Part shown: positions 1 to 9,200 of the stretch, piece by piece
Layout of the letters: each line of letters begins with the position of its first letter
Position numbering within the stretch: position 1 is the first letter of the stretch
Assembly (NCBI GenBank): GCA_020853585.1
Contig: JADYYQ010000038.1
Span: 1 to 41,220 of the forward strand
Source: Ottowia sp.
GTDB lineage: Bacteria > Pseudomonadota > Gammaproteobacteria > Burkholderiales > Burkholderiaceae
Direction of reading: 5' to 3'
Length of the DNA stretch: 41,220 nucleotides
Notes under the pieces: generated by a model
Databases searched by the model: none
What the model was told of the DNA's origin: nothing
The model's input: the letters and a program-made list of their open reading frames with translations, nothing else
Position numbers and translations under genes: made by a program

Positions 1-2
1 AT

Positions 3-395
3 ATCAAGCTTTATCCGGATTTATTTTGGCCTGCGATCTTTGTTGCGACAGCGGGCAATGTCACCGGTGGCATGATTGATTGGTGGATGGGATACGGCGC
101 CAAACTGGCTGTCTTCAGATTACGTCGCGCAAAAAAATATCGCACTACACCACGCAAATATAATCGCCATTTGCTTATTTGGTGCAGACGATATGGCCCT
201 CCCATGTTATTACTCTCGTGGTTACCCATCATCGGTGATCCGCTGTGCATTGTGGCTGGCTGGTTACGACTACCGTGGCGCGAATGCTTACTGTATATGA
301 CCATCGGAAAATTTTTGCGCTACACCACCACCACACTTTTACTGTTATGGGTACCTAACCAGTTTTGGCAACAACTTTGGACACAGCTGTTTTAA
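3..395 (+). CDS. YqaA-family (DedA/SNARE-associated-like) inner-membrane protein, 3' part
   Basis: The reading frame is open from base 3, so the 5' end lies outside the window; the ATG at 72 is internal to the family alignment. Visible residues include an early ATAGNVTGGM segment, which matches the TATMGN..GG signature of E. coli YqaA as I remember it. Further on come RYGPPMLLLSWLPIIGD, an AGWLR segment and GKFLRY, in the same order as in YqaA. Hydrophobic stretches around LLLSWLPIIGDPLCIVAGW and near the C-terminus look like membrane segments. DedA-superfamily proteins are thought to act in membrane-lipid flipping or membrane homeostasis; the role of YqaA itself is not established. Assignment to the family is firm, function is not. 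Confidence 0.85.
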   Translation: MKLYPDLFWPAIFVATAGNVTGGMIDWWMGYGAKLAVFRLRRAKKYRTTPRKYNRHLLIWCRRYGPPMLLLSWLPIIGDPLCIVAGWLRLPWRECLLYMTIGKFLRYTTTTLLLLWVPNQFWQQLWTQLF

Positions 396-582
396 ATAAC
401 AAATCCGACTTCCATCATCACACGCTCATACGCAATTAGCTAGCCCTTAAAAATCCTGAATTGATGTTAAACGGTCCTAACCAGTTAGATCATTAGACCA
501 TTGCCCAAAATACAGAAAAATTTGCTCTACCTGTTCTGTTTTGCGTAAATCCTACTATTGATGAAATCCATCGAGACGCTTT

Positions 583-3500
583 ATGAATGCACCTTTTATT
601 GCCCCTGCTGAACCATCGACAACGCAAGCCAGATTGCGAGAAATCCCCTACAACTACACCTCTTTTTCCGATCGAGAAATCGTATTGCGTTTATTAGGCG
701 AGCACGCCTGGGCCATGCTTAACGCACTGCGTACCGAACGCCGCACAGGACGCTCAGCACGCATGCTCTACGAAGTGCTAGGGGATATTTGGGTAGTACA
801 ACGTAACCCCTATTTGCAAGATGATTTACTTAACAACCCACGCCGCCGTAAACAACTTATTGATGCATTGCATCACCGCTTAGGTGAAATTGATAAGCGA
901 CGTGATGATCATGAAACGATCGATGAGCTTGATACCTTGGCGCAACAACATGCGATGCAAGTAAAACAATTACTTGATTTAGCACGTCATGCCATAGAAA
1001 AATTTTCTCAAACATTTTCCATGACGGCACAACTGCGTCGACGTAGTTTGCGCCTTTTAGCGCGCTTTACGGCACGGGACAATATTAAATTCGATGGCAT
1101 GTCCCGTGTCTCACATGTCACCGACGCAACTGACTGGCGCGTTGAATACCCTTTCCTGGTGCTCACCCCAGACCGTGAAGAAGAAATGGCTCATTTAGTC
1201 AGAGGGTGTATCGAATTAGGTTTAACCATTATCCCGCGGGGAGGCGGCACCGGCTATACCGGTGGCGTGATTCCCCTTACGCCTTTTTCTGCCGTTATTA
1301 ATACGGAGAAATTAGAACAACTCAGCGCCGTCGAACACCATGTCTTACCGGGATTAACGCACTCCGTCGCCACGATTACGAGTGGCGCAGGTGTAGTTAC
1401 TCAACGCGTAACCGAAGCCGCGCAGCAAGCAGGTTATATCTTTGCAGTAGACCCCACCTCCGCACAAGCCAGTTGTATTGGCGGCAATATTGCAATGAAT
1501 GCAGGCGGGAAAAAAGCCGTGTTATGGGGTACGGCATTAGATAATTTAGCTTGGTGGCGCATGGTCGATCCCGATGGCAACTGGCTTGAAGTCACTCGCC
1601 TTGAACATAATCTTGGCAAAATACATGATGCCGCGCACGCTCAATTTCAACTGGTGTGGTCCGATGGTCGTGCTTTACCCGGGGTGCAAATATTACGGGA
1701 AGAAATATTAACGATTGCCGGGTGCCGTTTTCGCAAAGAAGGTCTTGGAAAAGATGTGACAGATAAATTTTTATCGGGTTTACCCGGCGTACAAAAAGAA
1801 GGTTGCGATGGATTAATCACCTGCGCGCGCTGGATTTTACATCGCATGCCACAGCACACACGTACTGTTTGCTTAGAGTTTTTTGGTCAAGCATCTGAAG
1901 CAATTCCAGCCATCGTTGAGATTAAAACTTATCTTGATCAATTAAGCCAAACGCATGCACCGGCATCCCCCAGCGTAACGCCAGATCAACAGCACGCTGC
2001 TGCTACCAACACAGAAAATCCTGACGCTTTTACCGAAGAGCAACAAGCCCTCGCACTTGACACCAGAAAATTAGAAGAAGCCCCATCCATCACATCGCCG
2101 ACATGCAAAACAGATCCTTCCACATCCACGCCATCGTGCTCCTCAGTAAAATTAGCAGGGCTTGAGCATTTAGATGAACGTTATCTGCGTGCGGTCGGCT
2201 ACACCACAAAATCAAAACGCCATACTTTTCCAAAAATGGCTTTGTTTGGCGATATTGTCGGCGATGATGAACACGCTGTTGCGATTGCCGCATCCGAAGT
2301 TGTGCGTATGGCTAATCGTCGGGGTGGCGAGGGATTTATTGCGGTAAGTCCAGAGTCACGCAAAAAATTCTGGCTCGATCGTGCACGCACCGCGGCTATT
2401 GCACGACACACCAATGCATTCAAAATTAACGAAGATGTCGTTATTCCTTTAGCACAAATGGGCGCTTATACCGATGGTATTGATCGCATCAATATTGAGC
2501 ACTCCATCGCAAATAAAATCAAGCTTATCGATGCGCTACAAGATTTTTTTAAGGGCAGTTTGCCACTCGGAAAAACAGAGGAGGCCGATGATATTCCGAG
2601 CGCTGAATTACTCGAAGATCGCGTACAACAAGCCATACAGTTATTGGCAAGCACCCGCACTCGCTGGTTATTTTTGCTCGACAATATTAAAAATGACCAG
2701 ACCTTTTTAAAGTCCGCAGCACACTTGTGTCATCCCGCTGGACAAGAAATACTATTAGATACATTACCACCCGCTGCACAAGCGCGTAGCCTCTTTGCCT
2801 TACTACAAGATCGCAGTATTCGCGTCTCCTGGAAACGCACGCTGCGCGATACTTTACAAAAGATATTTTCGGGAACAGCGTTCTCGCCTATCTTTAATCA
2901 ATGCCAACAAATCCATCAGCAGATATTGCGTACCCGTATATTTGTCGCCTTACATATGCATGCGGGTGATGGCAATGTGCACACTAATATCCCCGTTAAC
3001 TCAGACAACTACACCATGCTACAAGAGGCGCACGCAAGTGTTGTACGCATTATGCATATGGCCCATGCATTGGGCGGTGTGATCTCCGGTGAGCATGGCA
3101 TTGGTATCACCAAACTCACTTTTTTAAGTGATGCGCAATTGCATGATTTTCAAGATTACAAACAACGCATCGATCCAGAAGGACATTTCAATAAAGGAAA
3201 ATTACTCCGTACGCCCGATCTGCCCGCTGATCTACGCAACGCTTACACACCCAGTTTTGGTTTAATGGGTCACGAATCGTTGATCATGCAGCAAAGTGAT
3301 ATCGGTGCCATTGCGCATAGCGTGAAGGATTGTTTGCGCTGTGGCAAATGCAAACCGGTCTGTGCAACGCATATTCCACGTGCCAATTTGTTATACAGCC
3401 CGCGCAATAAAATTCTTGCCACCTCACTATTAATCGAAGCGTTTCTTTACGAAGAACAAACCCGCCGTGGTATTTCGATTCGTCATTGGGATGAGTTCTC

Positions 3501-4743
3501 CGATGTGGCAGATCACTGTACGGTATGCCATCAATGTTTAAGCCCATGTCCTGTCGATATCGATTTTGGCGATGTCTCTATGAATATGCGCAATCTATTA
3601 CGCAAATTGGGCAAGAAAAAAATCAATCTTGGTACCAGTGCGGCCTTATTTTTTCTCAATGCTAAAAACCCCAATACGATTAAATTTGCGCGTAAAACCA
3701 TGATCGAATGGGGCTACCGTGCGCAGCGTGCCGCGCATACTCTGCTCAAAAAAATCGCGCGCACGCAAACCCGTACTCCACCGGCAACGCTAGGCAAGAG
3801 CCCCGTACATGAACAAGTGATTCACTTTATCAACAAAAAAATGCCTGGTAATTTACCGAAAAAAACAGCACGGGCTTTGCTAGATATTGAAGATGACAAA
3901 ATCGTTCCGATCATTCGTGATCCGCTTAATACTTGCGCGGAATCGGAAGCCATATTTTATTTTCCCGGGTGCGGATCTGAACGATTATTTAGTCAAGTAG
4001 GATTAGCGACACAGGCAATGCTCTGGCATATCGGTGTGCAAACCGTGCTTCCCCCCGGTTACTTATGTTGTGGCTATCCGCAACGGGGCGCGGGCCAATA
4101 CGACAAAGCAGAGAAAATCGTGACAGATAATCGCGTCTTATTTCATCGCGTAGCTAATACACTCAATTACCTTGATATTCGTACTGTCATTGTCTCCTGC
4201 GGTACTTGTTACGATCAGCTAGCAGGATATGAGTTCGATAAAATTTTCCCAGGATGTCGCATTCTCGATATTCACGAATACTTACTGGAAAAAGGGCTGC
4301 GCCTTGAGAACATCAGTGGCACACGCTATATGTACCATGACCCTTGCCATACACCCATTAAAACAATGGACCCACTACAACTGGTCAATCAATTAATCCA
4401 AACCAATGATGGCAACAGCATCAAAAAAAGCGCGCGCTGCTGCGGAGAATCCGGCACCCTTGCCATCACGCGCCCAGATATCTCCACCCAAGTACGTTTT
4501 CGCAAAGAAGAAGAAATCGTGGCGGCAGCCAATACCTTGCGTGCAGATGGATTAGCCAAAGAGATCAAAATATTGACCAGCTGCCCCTCTTGTCTACAGG
4601 GTTTATCTCGCTTTAATGACGATGCCAATACCCAAGCTGATTACATCGTTGTGGAAATGGCACGCCACTTACTGGGCCCTGACTGGTTACCGAATTATGT
4701 TGCACACGCAAACCAAGGAGGCATTGAGCGCGTCTTAGTATAA
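583..4743 (+). CDS. DUF3683 FAD/FMN-binding oxidoreductase with 4Fe-4S and CCG domains
   Basis: A 1386-aa fused flavin/iron-sulfur oxidoreductase of the glycolate/D-lactate dehydrogenase type, probably cytoplasmic or membrane-peripheral. The substrate of the DUF3683 group is not known to me. Domains in order: N-terminal DUF3683 region (about 1-170), FAD_binding_4 domain with [11 protein letters not shown] at 218-228, FAD-oxidase C-terminal domain with [10 protein letters not shown] (791-800) and GEHGIG (836-841), two 4Fe-4S clusters (C917/C920/C923/C927 and C979/C982/C985/C989), and two cysteine-rich CCG modules (C1130, C1162-C1163; C1286-C1287, then C1334). All expected ligands are present. 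The start gives the [11 protein letters not shown]-terminus typical of Burkholderia orthologues, though the RBS is weak. Residues about 457-522 are a Ser/Thr/Pro/Gln-rich stretch that I do not recall in orthologues. It leads the HIT-DUF971 gene run. Confidence 0.92.
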   Translation: MNAPFIAPAEPSTTQARLREIPYNYTSFSDREIVLRLLGEHAWAMLNALRTERRTGRSARMLYEVLGDIWVVQRNPYLQDDLLNNPRRRKQLIDALHHRLGEIDKRRDDHETIDELDTLAQQHAMQVKQLLDLARHAIEKFSQTFSMTAQLRRRSLRLLARFTARDNIKFDGMSRVSHVTDATDWRVEYPFLVLTPDREEEMAHLVRGCIELGLTIIPRGGGTGYTGGVIPLTPFSAVINTEKLEQLSAVEHHVLPGLTHSVATITSGAGVVTQRVTEAAQQAGYIFAVDPTSAQASCIGGNIAMNAGGKKAVLWGTALDNLAWWRMVDPDGNWLEVTRLEHNLGKIHDAAHAQFQLVWSDGRALPGVQILREEILTIAGCRFRKEGLGKDVTDKFLSGLPGVQKEGCDGLITCARWILHRMPQHTRTVCLEFFGQASEAIPAIVEIKTYLDQLSQTHAPASPSVTPDQQHAAATNTENPDAFTEEQQALALDTRKLEEAPSITSPTCKTDPSTSTPSCSSVKLAGLEHLDERYLRAVGYTTKSKRHTFPKMALFGDIVGDDEHAVAIAASEVVRMANRRGGEGFIAVSPESRKKFWLDRARTAAIARHTNAFKINEDVVIPLAQMGAYTDGIDRINIEHSIANKIKLIDALQDFFKGSLPLGKTEEADDIPSAELLEDRVQQAIQLLASTRTRWLFLLDNIKNDQTFLKSAAHLCHPAGQEILLDTLPPAAQARSLFALLQDRSIRVSWKRTLRDTLQKIFSGTAFSPIFNQCQQIHQQILRTRIFVALHMHAGDGNVHTNIPVNSDNYTMLQEAHASVVRIMHMAHALGGVISGEHGIGITKLTFLSDAQLHDFQDYKQRIDPEGHFNKGKLLRTPDLPADLRNAYTPSFGLMGHESLIMQQSDIGAIAHSVKDCLRCGKCKPVCATHIPRANLLYSPRNKILATSLLIEAFLYEEQTRRGISIRHWDEFSDVADHCTVCHQCLSPCPVDIDFGDVSMNMRNLLRKLGKKKINLGTSAALFFLNAKNPNTIKFARKTMIEWGYRAQRAAHTLLKKIARTQTRTPPATLGKSPVHEQVIHFINKKMPGNLPKKTARALLDIEDDKIVPIIRDPLNTCAESEAIFYFPGCGSERLFSQVGLATQAMLWHIGVQTVLPPGYLCCGYPQRGAGQYDKAEKIVTDNRVLFHRVANTLNYLDIRTVIVSCGTCYDQLAGYEFDKIFPGCRILDIHEYLLEKGLRLENISGTRYMYHDPCHTPIKTMDPLQLVNQLIQTNDGNSIKKSARCCGESGTLAITRPDISTQVRFRKEEEIVAAANTLRADGLAKEIKILTSCPSCLQGLSRFNDDANTQADYIVVEMARHLLGPDWLPNYVAHANQGGIERVLV

Positions 4744-4757
4744 ATACACCGTGCAGC

Positions 4758-4784
4758 GCGAGCCTTACATAACATAAGGTTCGC
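4758..4784 (+). terminator. hairpin after the DUF3683 gene
   Basis: Arms 4758-4767 and 4775-4784 pair over 10 positions, one of them G-U, around a 7-nt loop, starting 15 nt after the stop codon. No T-tract follows, so it may be an RNA-stabilising or Rho-related 3' structure rather than a classical intrinsic terminator. Confidence 0.4.
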
Positions 4785-4965
4785 AAGAGATAACATTGAA
4801 GCACGCGCAAAATAATACGGCCAACAAAAATACGGATCTTATGTTTTACCTCCCGCTCATTGCGATGTACCCAACATACGCTGCCATATTACGCATCGCC
4901 CCTGCCCACCCAGCAGCGCAAATAGAGAACACCCCCTTTATTTATCGCCATCACACTATTCGATC

Positions 4966-5466
4966 ATGATAAAAAATCACGCGACCGACATGCCCATCGA
5001 TCCATCCATGACGCATTCACCTTGTGTACTCTGCCAAGAGATGACCCGCCTTACACACAGCCCAACCGATACGCTCGTCCTCTGGGAAGATAGCCGGGTG
5101 CGTATCGTGCAAGTTAAAGATCCACTTTTCCCTGGATTTTGCCGCGTCATCTGGCGTACGCACTGCCGCGAAATGACTGATCTCAATATCGAAGAGCAGC
5201 GCTATTTTATGAACATTGTTTTTACCAGCGAACACGTATTACGCACCCTGCTCTGCCCCGAAAAAATAAATCTCGCCAGCCTCGGTAATCAAGTTCCGCA
5301 CCTCCATTGGCATGTCATTGCACGCTTTGCTTGGGATAGTCACTTTCCTCATCCTATTTGGGCACAAGCACAACGCGATACGCCGACGCGACAACTTATC
5401 GATGTACAACAACGCTTAATCGCACTCCCCGCAGCCATAAGACAAGCGTGTAGCCAATTTTCATAA
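4966..5466 (+). CDS. HIT family protein (histidine triad hydrolase)
   Basis: A 166-aa member of the histidine triad superfamily, small nucleotide-binding hydrolases or transferases that act on phosphoramidate or dinucleotide substrates. The triad motif HLHWHVI is intact (H112, H114, H116 from the first ATG). The LFPGFCRVIW and HCREMTDL segments match Burkholderia HIT proteins that follow the DUF3683 gene. The start is uncertain: ATGs at 4966, 4990 and 5008 all lack a clear ribosome binding site. The family-like N-terminus (CVLCQEM) begins soon after the third, so the real protein may be about 152 aa. The physiological substrate cannot be told from sequence. DUF971 follows after 28 nt, suggesting cotranscription. 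Confidence 0.88.
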   Translation: MIKNHATDMPIDPSMTHSPCVLCQEMTRLTHSPTDTLVLWEDSRVRIVQVKDPLFPGFCRVIWRTHCREMTDLNIEEQRYFMNIVFTSEHVLRTLLCPEKINLASLGNQVPHLHWHVIARFAWDSHFPHPIWAQAQRDTPTRQLIDVQQRLIALPAAIRQACSQFS

Positions 5467-5494
5467 ACAACACTTCAAAATAAAAATACATACG

Positions 5495-5860
5495 ATGAAC
5501 ACATCATCAGCACCCATGCCCACTCATATTGTGTTGCATAAAAAATCACGCATACTGACACTCATCTACGCAGATGACCATAGCTATGAACTGCCGTTTG
5601 AATATTTACGGGTGTACTCCCCTTCCGCGGAAGTACGCGGTCATGGCAAAGATCAAGCGATATTGCAGTATGGCAAACGACATGTCGATATTGTTACCTT
5701 GGAAGCGGTGGGCCATTACGGCTTACAACCCATCTTCTCAGACGGACACCGTAGCGGTATTTATAGTTGGCATTATCTTCACCAACTCGCAACAGAACAC
5801 CACCCACGTTGGCAACAGTATCTGCAAAAGCTGACCGCCTCCGGGAAAAGTCGGGGTTAG
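5495..5860 (+). CDS. DUF971 protein (gamma-butyrobetaine hydroxylase-like N-terminal domain)
   Basis: A 121-aa single-domain protein of the DUF971/GBBH-like N-terminal family. Family features seen: the ELPFEYLRVYSPSAEVRGHG segment, VTLEAVGHYGLQPIFSDGH, then SGIYSWHYLHQL. In eukaryotic GBBH this domain binds zinc. The stand-alone bacterial form has been linked to Fe-S cluster or ubiquinone contexts, and its role is not settled. In Burkholderia, as I remember, it sits directly before ubiE and a Tim44-like gene. Here neither follows: after the stop come about 370 nt without a convincing gene and then a large orphan gene. There is no obvious Shine-Dalgarno, and the start is the first ATG in frame. 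Confidence 0.9.
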   Translation: MNTSSAPMPTHIVLHKKSRILTLIYADDHSYELPFEYLRVYSPSAEVRGHGKDQAILQYGKRHVDIVTLEAVGHYGLQPIFSDGHRSGIYSWHYLHQLATEHHPRWQQYLQKLTASGKSRG

Positions 5861-6234
5861 GGCAGCAGATATCCCCCTCACACTCACCCTTCCATACAAA
5901 AAATTCATAGCGGCCCTCAACACGCCGCGAGCATCACAACAAAAACATCCTCCCCCTCTGTTGCAACATTGTTATTCACTGATAAAAATTATGGCATCAC
6001 GACAGCACACAAACTAAAAACACAGCGTGCGCATCTATCAAAATATAAGCCCCCGGTAATGAACTCGTGCGCTGCAAGCGAAATACGCCCCGGTATTTTG
6101 CTTGCCTTTCCAAAAAACAAAGGGTTTTCCCTAACGAACTACCCATCTTTATTCCACACTTACGATTCGAAAAAAACATAAAAAGGTGATTTTGTATTGA
6201 GATAACGATTAACACACATATGTGGAGCGCAACA
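5861..6234. other. intergenic region upstream of the large orphan gene
   Basis: A stretch of 374 nt between DUF971 and the large orphan gene. The only frames are short, begin at TTG and have no ribosome binding site (for example 5969-6181), so I call no gene. It holds a strong hairpin (listed separately). The expected neighbours ubiE and Tim44 are absent, and I see no recognisable ubiE remnant. The promoter of the downstream gene must lie here; I could not fix -35/-10 boxes or find a TTCG-N16-TTCG hrpII-type box. Confidence 0.6.
6074..6105. terminator. 13-bp near-perfect hairpin between DUF971 and the orphan gene
   Basis: Arms 6074-6086 and 6093-6105 (GCAAGCGAAATAC against GTATTTTGCTTGC) pair at 13 of 13 positions allowing one wobble, around a 6-nt loop. 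No long T-run follows on either strand. It lies about 210 nt after DUF971 and 130 nt before the next start codon. It may be a terminator for the upstream operon or a structured leader. Confidence 0.45.
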
Positions 6235-9200
6235 ATGGTCAAGGTCAACGTAACAAACGGTAACGACACACGATATCTAGCGACATCGATCTCACGTAAG
6301 CCAATACAACTAAACAAAGTCATACACACTAACGAATACAACGCAGAGCGCAGATCTGACTATTGCGCAAACGTCAATATAGACAAAGAAGATCACCCTT
6401 CGTTAGCCAATTTCTGTCCCTACACGCCCCGTTCCTCTTTCCAACAAAGCGTAGCCCACCCCCGCTATCCAAGCGATCAAACCACACTAAATGATCAGGA
6501 CATCAAGACCCCGCGAGACCCCGCACCGCCCTCTTTTCCCTGGGTACCCTCTCTCCCATCCCTTCCCTCTTTTGCATCTGTCACGTCCTTAGAATCCTTA
6601 GAACCCTTAGATCTGCGATGTGTTAGCCACAATACTGCCTTATCTAATACATCTCAAAACGAATCACCGAGGCTCACTTACGCTCAAACCAGCGGACTTA
6701 ACACCACGCGCATGCTTTACTCGGGCCACAATCACAACGATAGGTTATTTTCCACTTCGTTTGCACAACGCCTATACGTCCCGCAAAATAATCTCGATGG
6801 GATACACAAGGACTACCCTATCGTCGGTATTCATACGCAACCGTTACAACGCCCTGCTTCTACGTCCTCTCAGTTCTCCCTTCAGGAAGAAATAAAAACT
6901 TCGAACACCACCTTACATTTTTATATCGGTGATACGCCGACACCACAACGCCCCACTCCTGCACCATCTCATCCCTCCCCTGAGGAAAAGGGAGCGGCTT
7001 CACCCACCACATTGCATTTTTACGTCGGTAATCCTTCGATAGATAGAACGCTTCCTCTTGATGACGAAAGCAGCGCATGCTCCCCCACTCCGTCACCCGA
7101 AACGGCACGCAGCACTTATCCCGATGACCTTACACACAATACAGAATCATTCTCTGAAAATTTTAAACATACGCACTATTCGACCCACTGGACAAAAAAT
7201 ACCCATCCCTCTCCCCCTTATGTGCAGTTTCCCATGCGCGTACCTCGAGCACCGACCGACACCGGCGCACCTGATCATCCCGTCACACCACCCATAAACA
7301 GGAACCCACACGCTCAAACAGATAGCCAAATAAGCTATACCTCCTCCTATACACCTCCCCATACGAGAGGGATAAGAGAAACATATCAGGTGCCATTATC
7401 GGAAGGAAAGCCACGCAGAACGGTGCAATTTCAATTAGGTGATGATGCATCAGACAAAGCACCTGGGGAGTTTAACGAATACCTTCGCAGTCATTTTTTC
7501 CTCTCATCTGGGCAACGGAATAATCGTTTTGGCTATGCATCAACATGGCCATATAGCACAGGTGATATAAAAGCCATCGCGCAAAATTTGATAACGGAAT
7601 CACCCGAAGCAAATGCCCCGCAAAGGGGGAGTCAGCTGGATCTTAGCAACGCCTGCTCAGTAGGCTCATATGATAACCATGCCCTATTAGCGGGCCTCAA
7701 TGCTGATCTCAACGCAGAAAATAACCAAAACTTACCGCGTCAAATTTATCGAACAAAAATTGAGGATGCGTTTTTAAATTGGGTAGAAGCCGATGAAAGA
7801 GAGTTTGCCGATCTAAATAAAGTGATCGAAGAATGGATTAATCGACTGCCCATCCATGACACCACCACACAAAAATTAATTGAGGCACATCGTGAGATCG
7901 ACAATTTTATCTCCACAGCCACCACTGCATGTAATGAAAAATTAGAAAAAGTCGCCAAGTCAAAATATGGCAGTCATCTATTGCAGCACAGCGCAAATAA
8001 CGATCAGGTAAAAAAACTTGATGCTCTATTTGACAAGACAACGAACTGCCTGGAGACACTCGCCGTTCATCTTGACGATCCTCTTTACATTGATTTACGC
8101 GCGGAAGCGCAGTATGCCTTAACAGCGTGGAATAGTGCAGCCCAACTAAAGCGCACTTTCCAGTCCTTGTCTAGACTCGCACAGCAAGCAAATCCAAACA
8201 TCCCATTCACTGAACACGAAGTGCTCTCGGCAAACATAGAAAACTTCATGAATGTAATGCACCTCTTTGAAATTGTTTTCGAGACAAAAGAAAAGGTCTA
8301 TCTGGCTAAAGCCAGCGTGGCACATCTACAAGCCCATGCAATTTATGAACAACAACACGGCTACCGCATTTTACAAAAAAGCACCTTACCAGGAACCCAT
8401 GTCGCGCATACAAAAGAGCTGGCAATCTCCTGTGGCACAGGCATCCCCGTTTCAAACTCGCAGATAAAATGTGGTGTAAATTTAGAACTGAGTGCCGCCG
8501 ATAGTAAATCCATTTCTCTCGAGCCCGACAGCGTTGTGTCTTACGCCAAGATGGTAAGCGGCAAAACAAAAATAGCAGCGCGATTATCTTTTTTCAAAAA
8601 CCTATTCCATGCCGGCGTGTATGCATCCATCGCTGGCACACAAAAAGGTGATTATTTTGAAACCGATCAGGGCACTCAAGGTGTAAGAAACGCGATTATC
8701 TACAAAGCGGTCATCGAAAACGATCGACGCTTTATCAAATTGCATCCACAAAATGGTATGCGCAAAAAAGTAAAGACCATCAGTAATCGACTTGGGAAAA
8801 TCGTTGGATTTTCTCCTAAAGATCCTTCTTTACCAACCTACGCAACATCAAAGGTACTTGAACAAGCAAATGGTGCCTTTGCCATCTTAAGTGATATCTA
8901 TCAACAACTCGGCATCATACGCTCACCCAAATGCAGCACTAACTACAAAATAAGTGACACCTTAGTGCTTTCGATAGCCAGTGTCATTTCCTCACCCGGC
9001 ACCGCTCGAAGAACACGTTATCCATGGACCGTGATAGAGGGGTCAACAGGCGCAACGCTCGGCATATCAGCGGATAAAGCGCTAGAGCATTTACCAGAAC
9101 ATGTCTCTCGGCGATATATTCCCCGTCTTGATGTTCATGGACGCGCAGCAGCCAGTCAACGGAAAGTAGGTTTAGCTATTGCGTTACTCCAACCGCCTCA

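Noticed and set aside
5969-6181. Short plus-strand frame before the large orphan gene
   Set aside because: TTG start, no ribosome binding site, and the strong hairpin at 6074-6105 lies inside it.
6140-6234. hrpII-type box (TTCG-N16-TTCG) before the large orphan gene
   Set aside because: A single TTCG is present near 6167 but no second TTCG at the required spacing.
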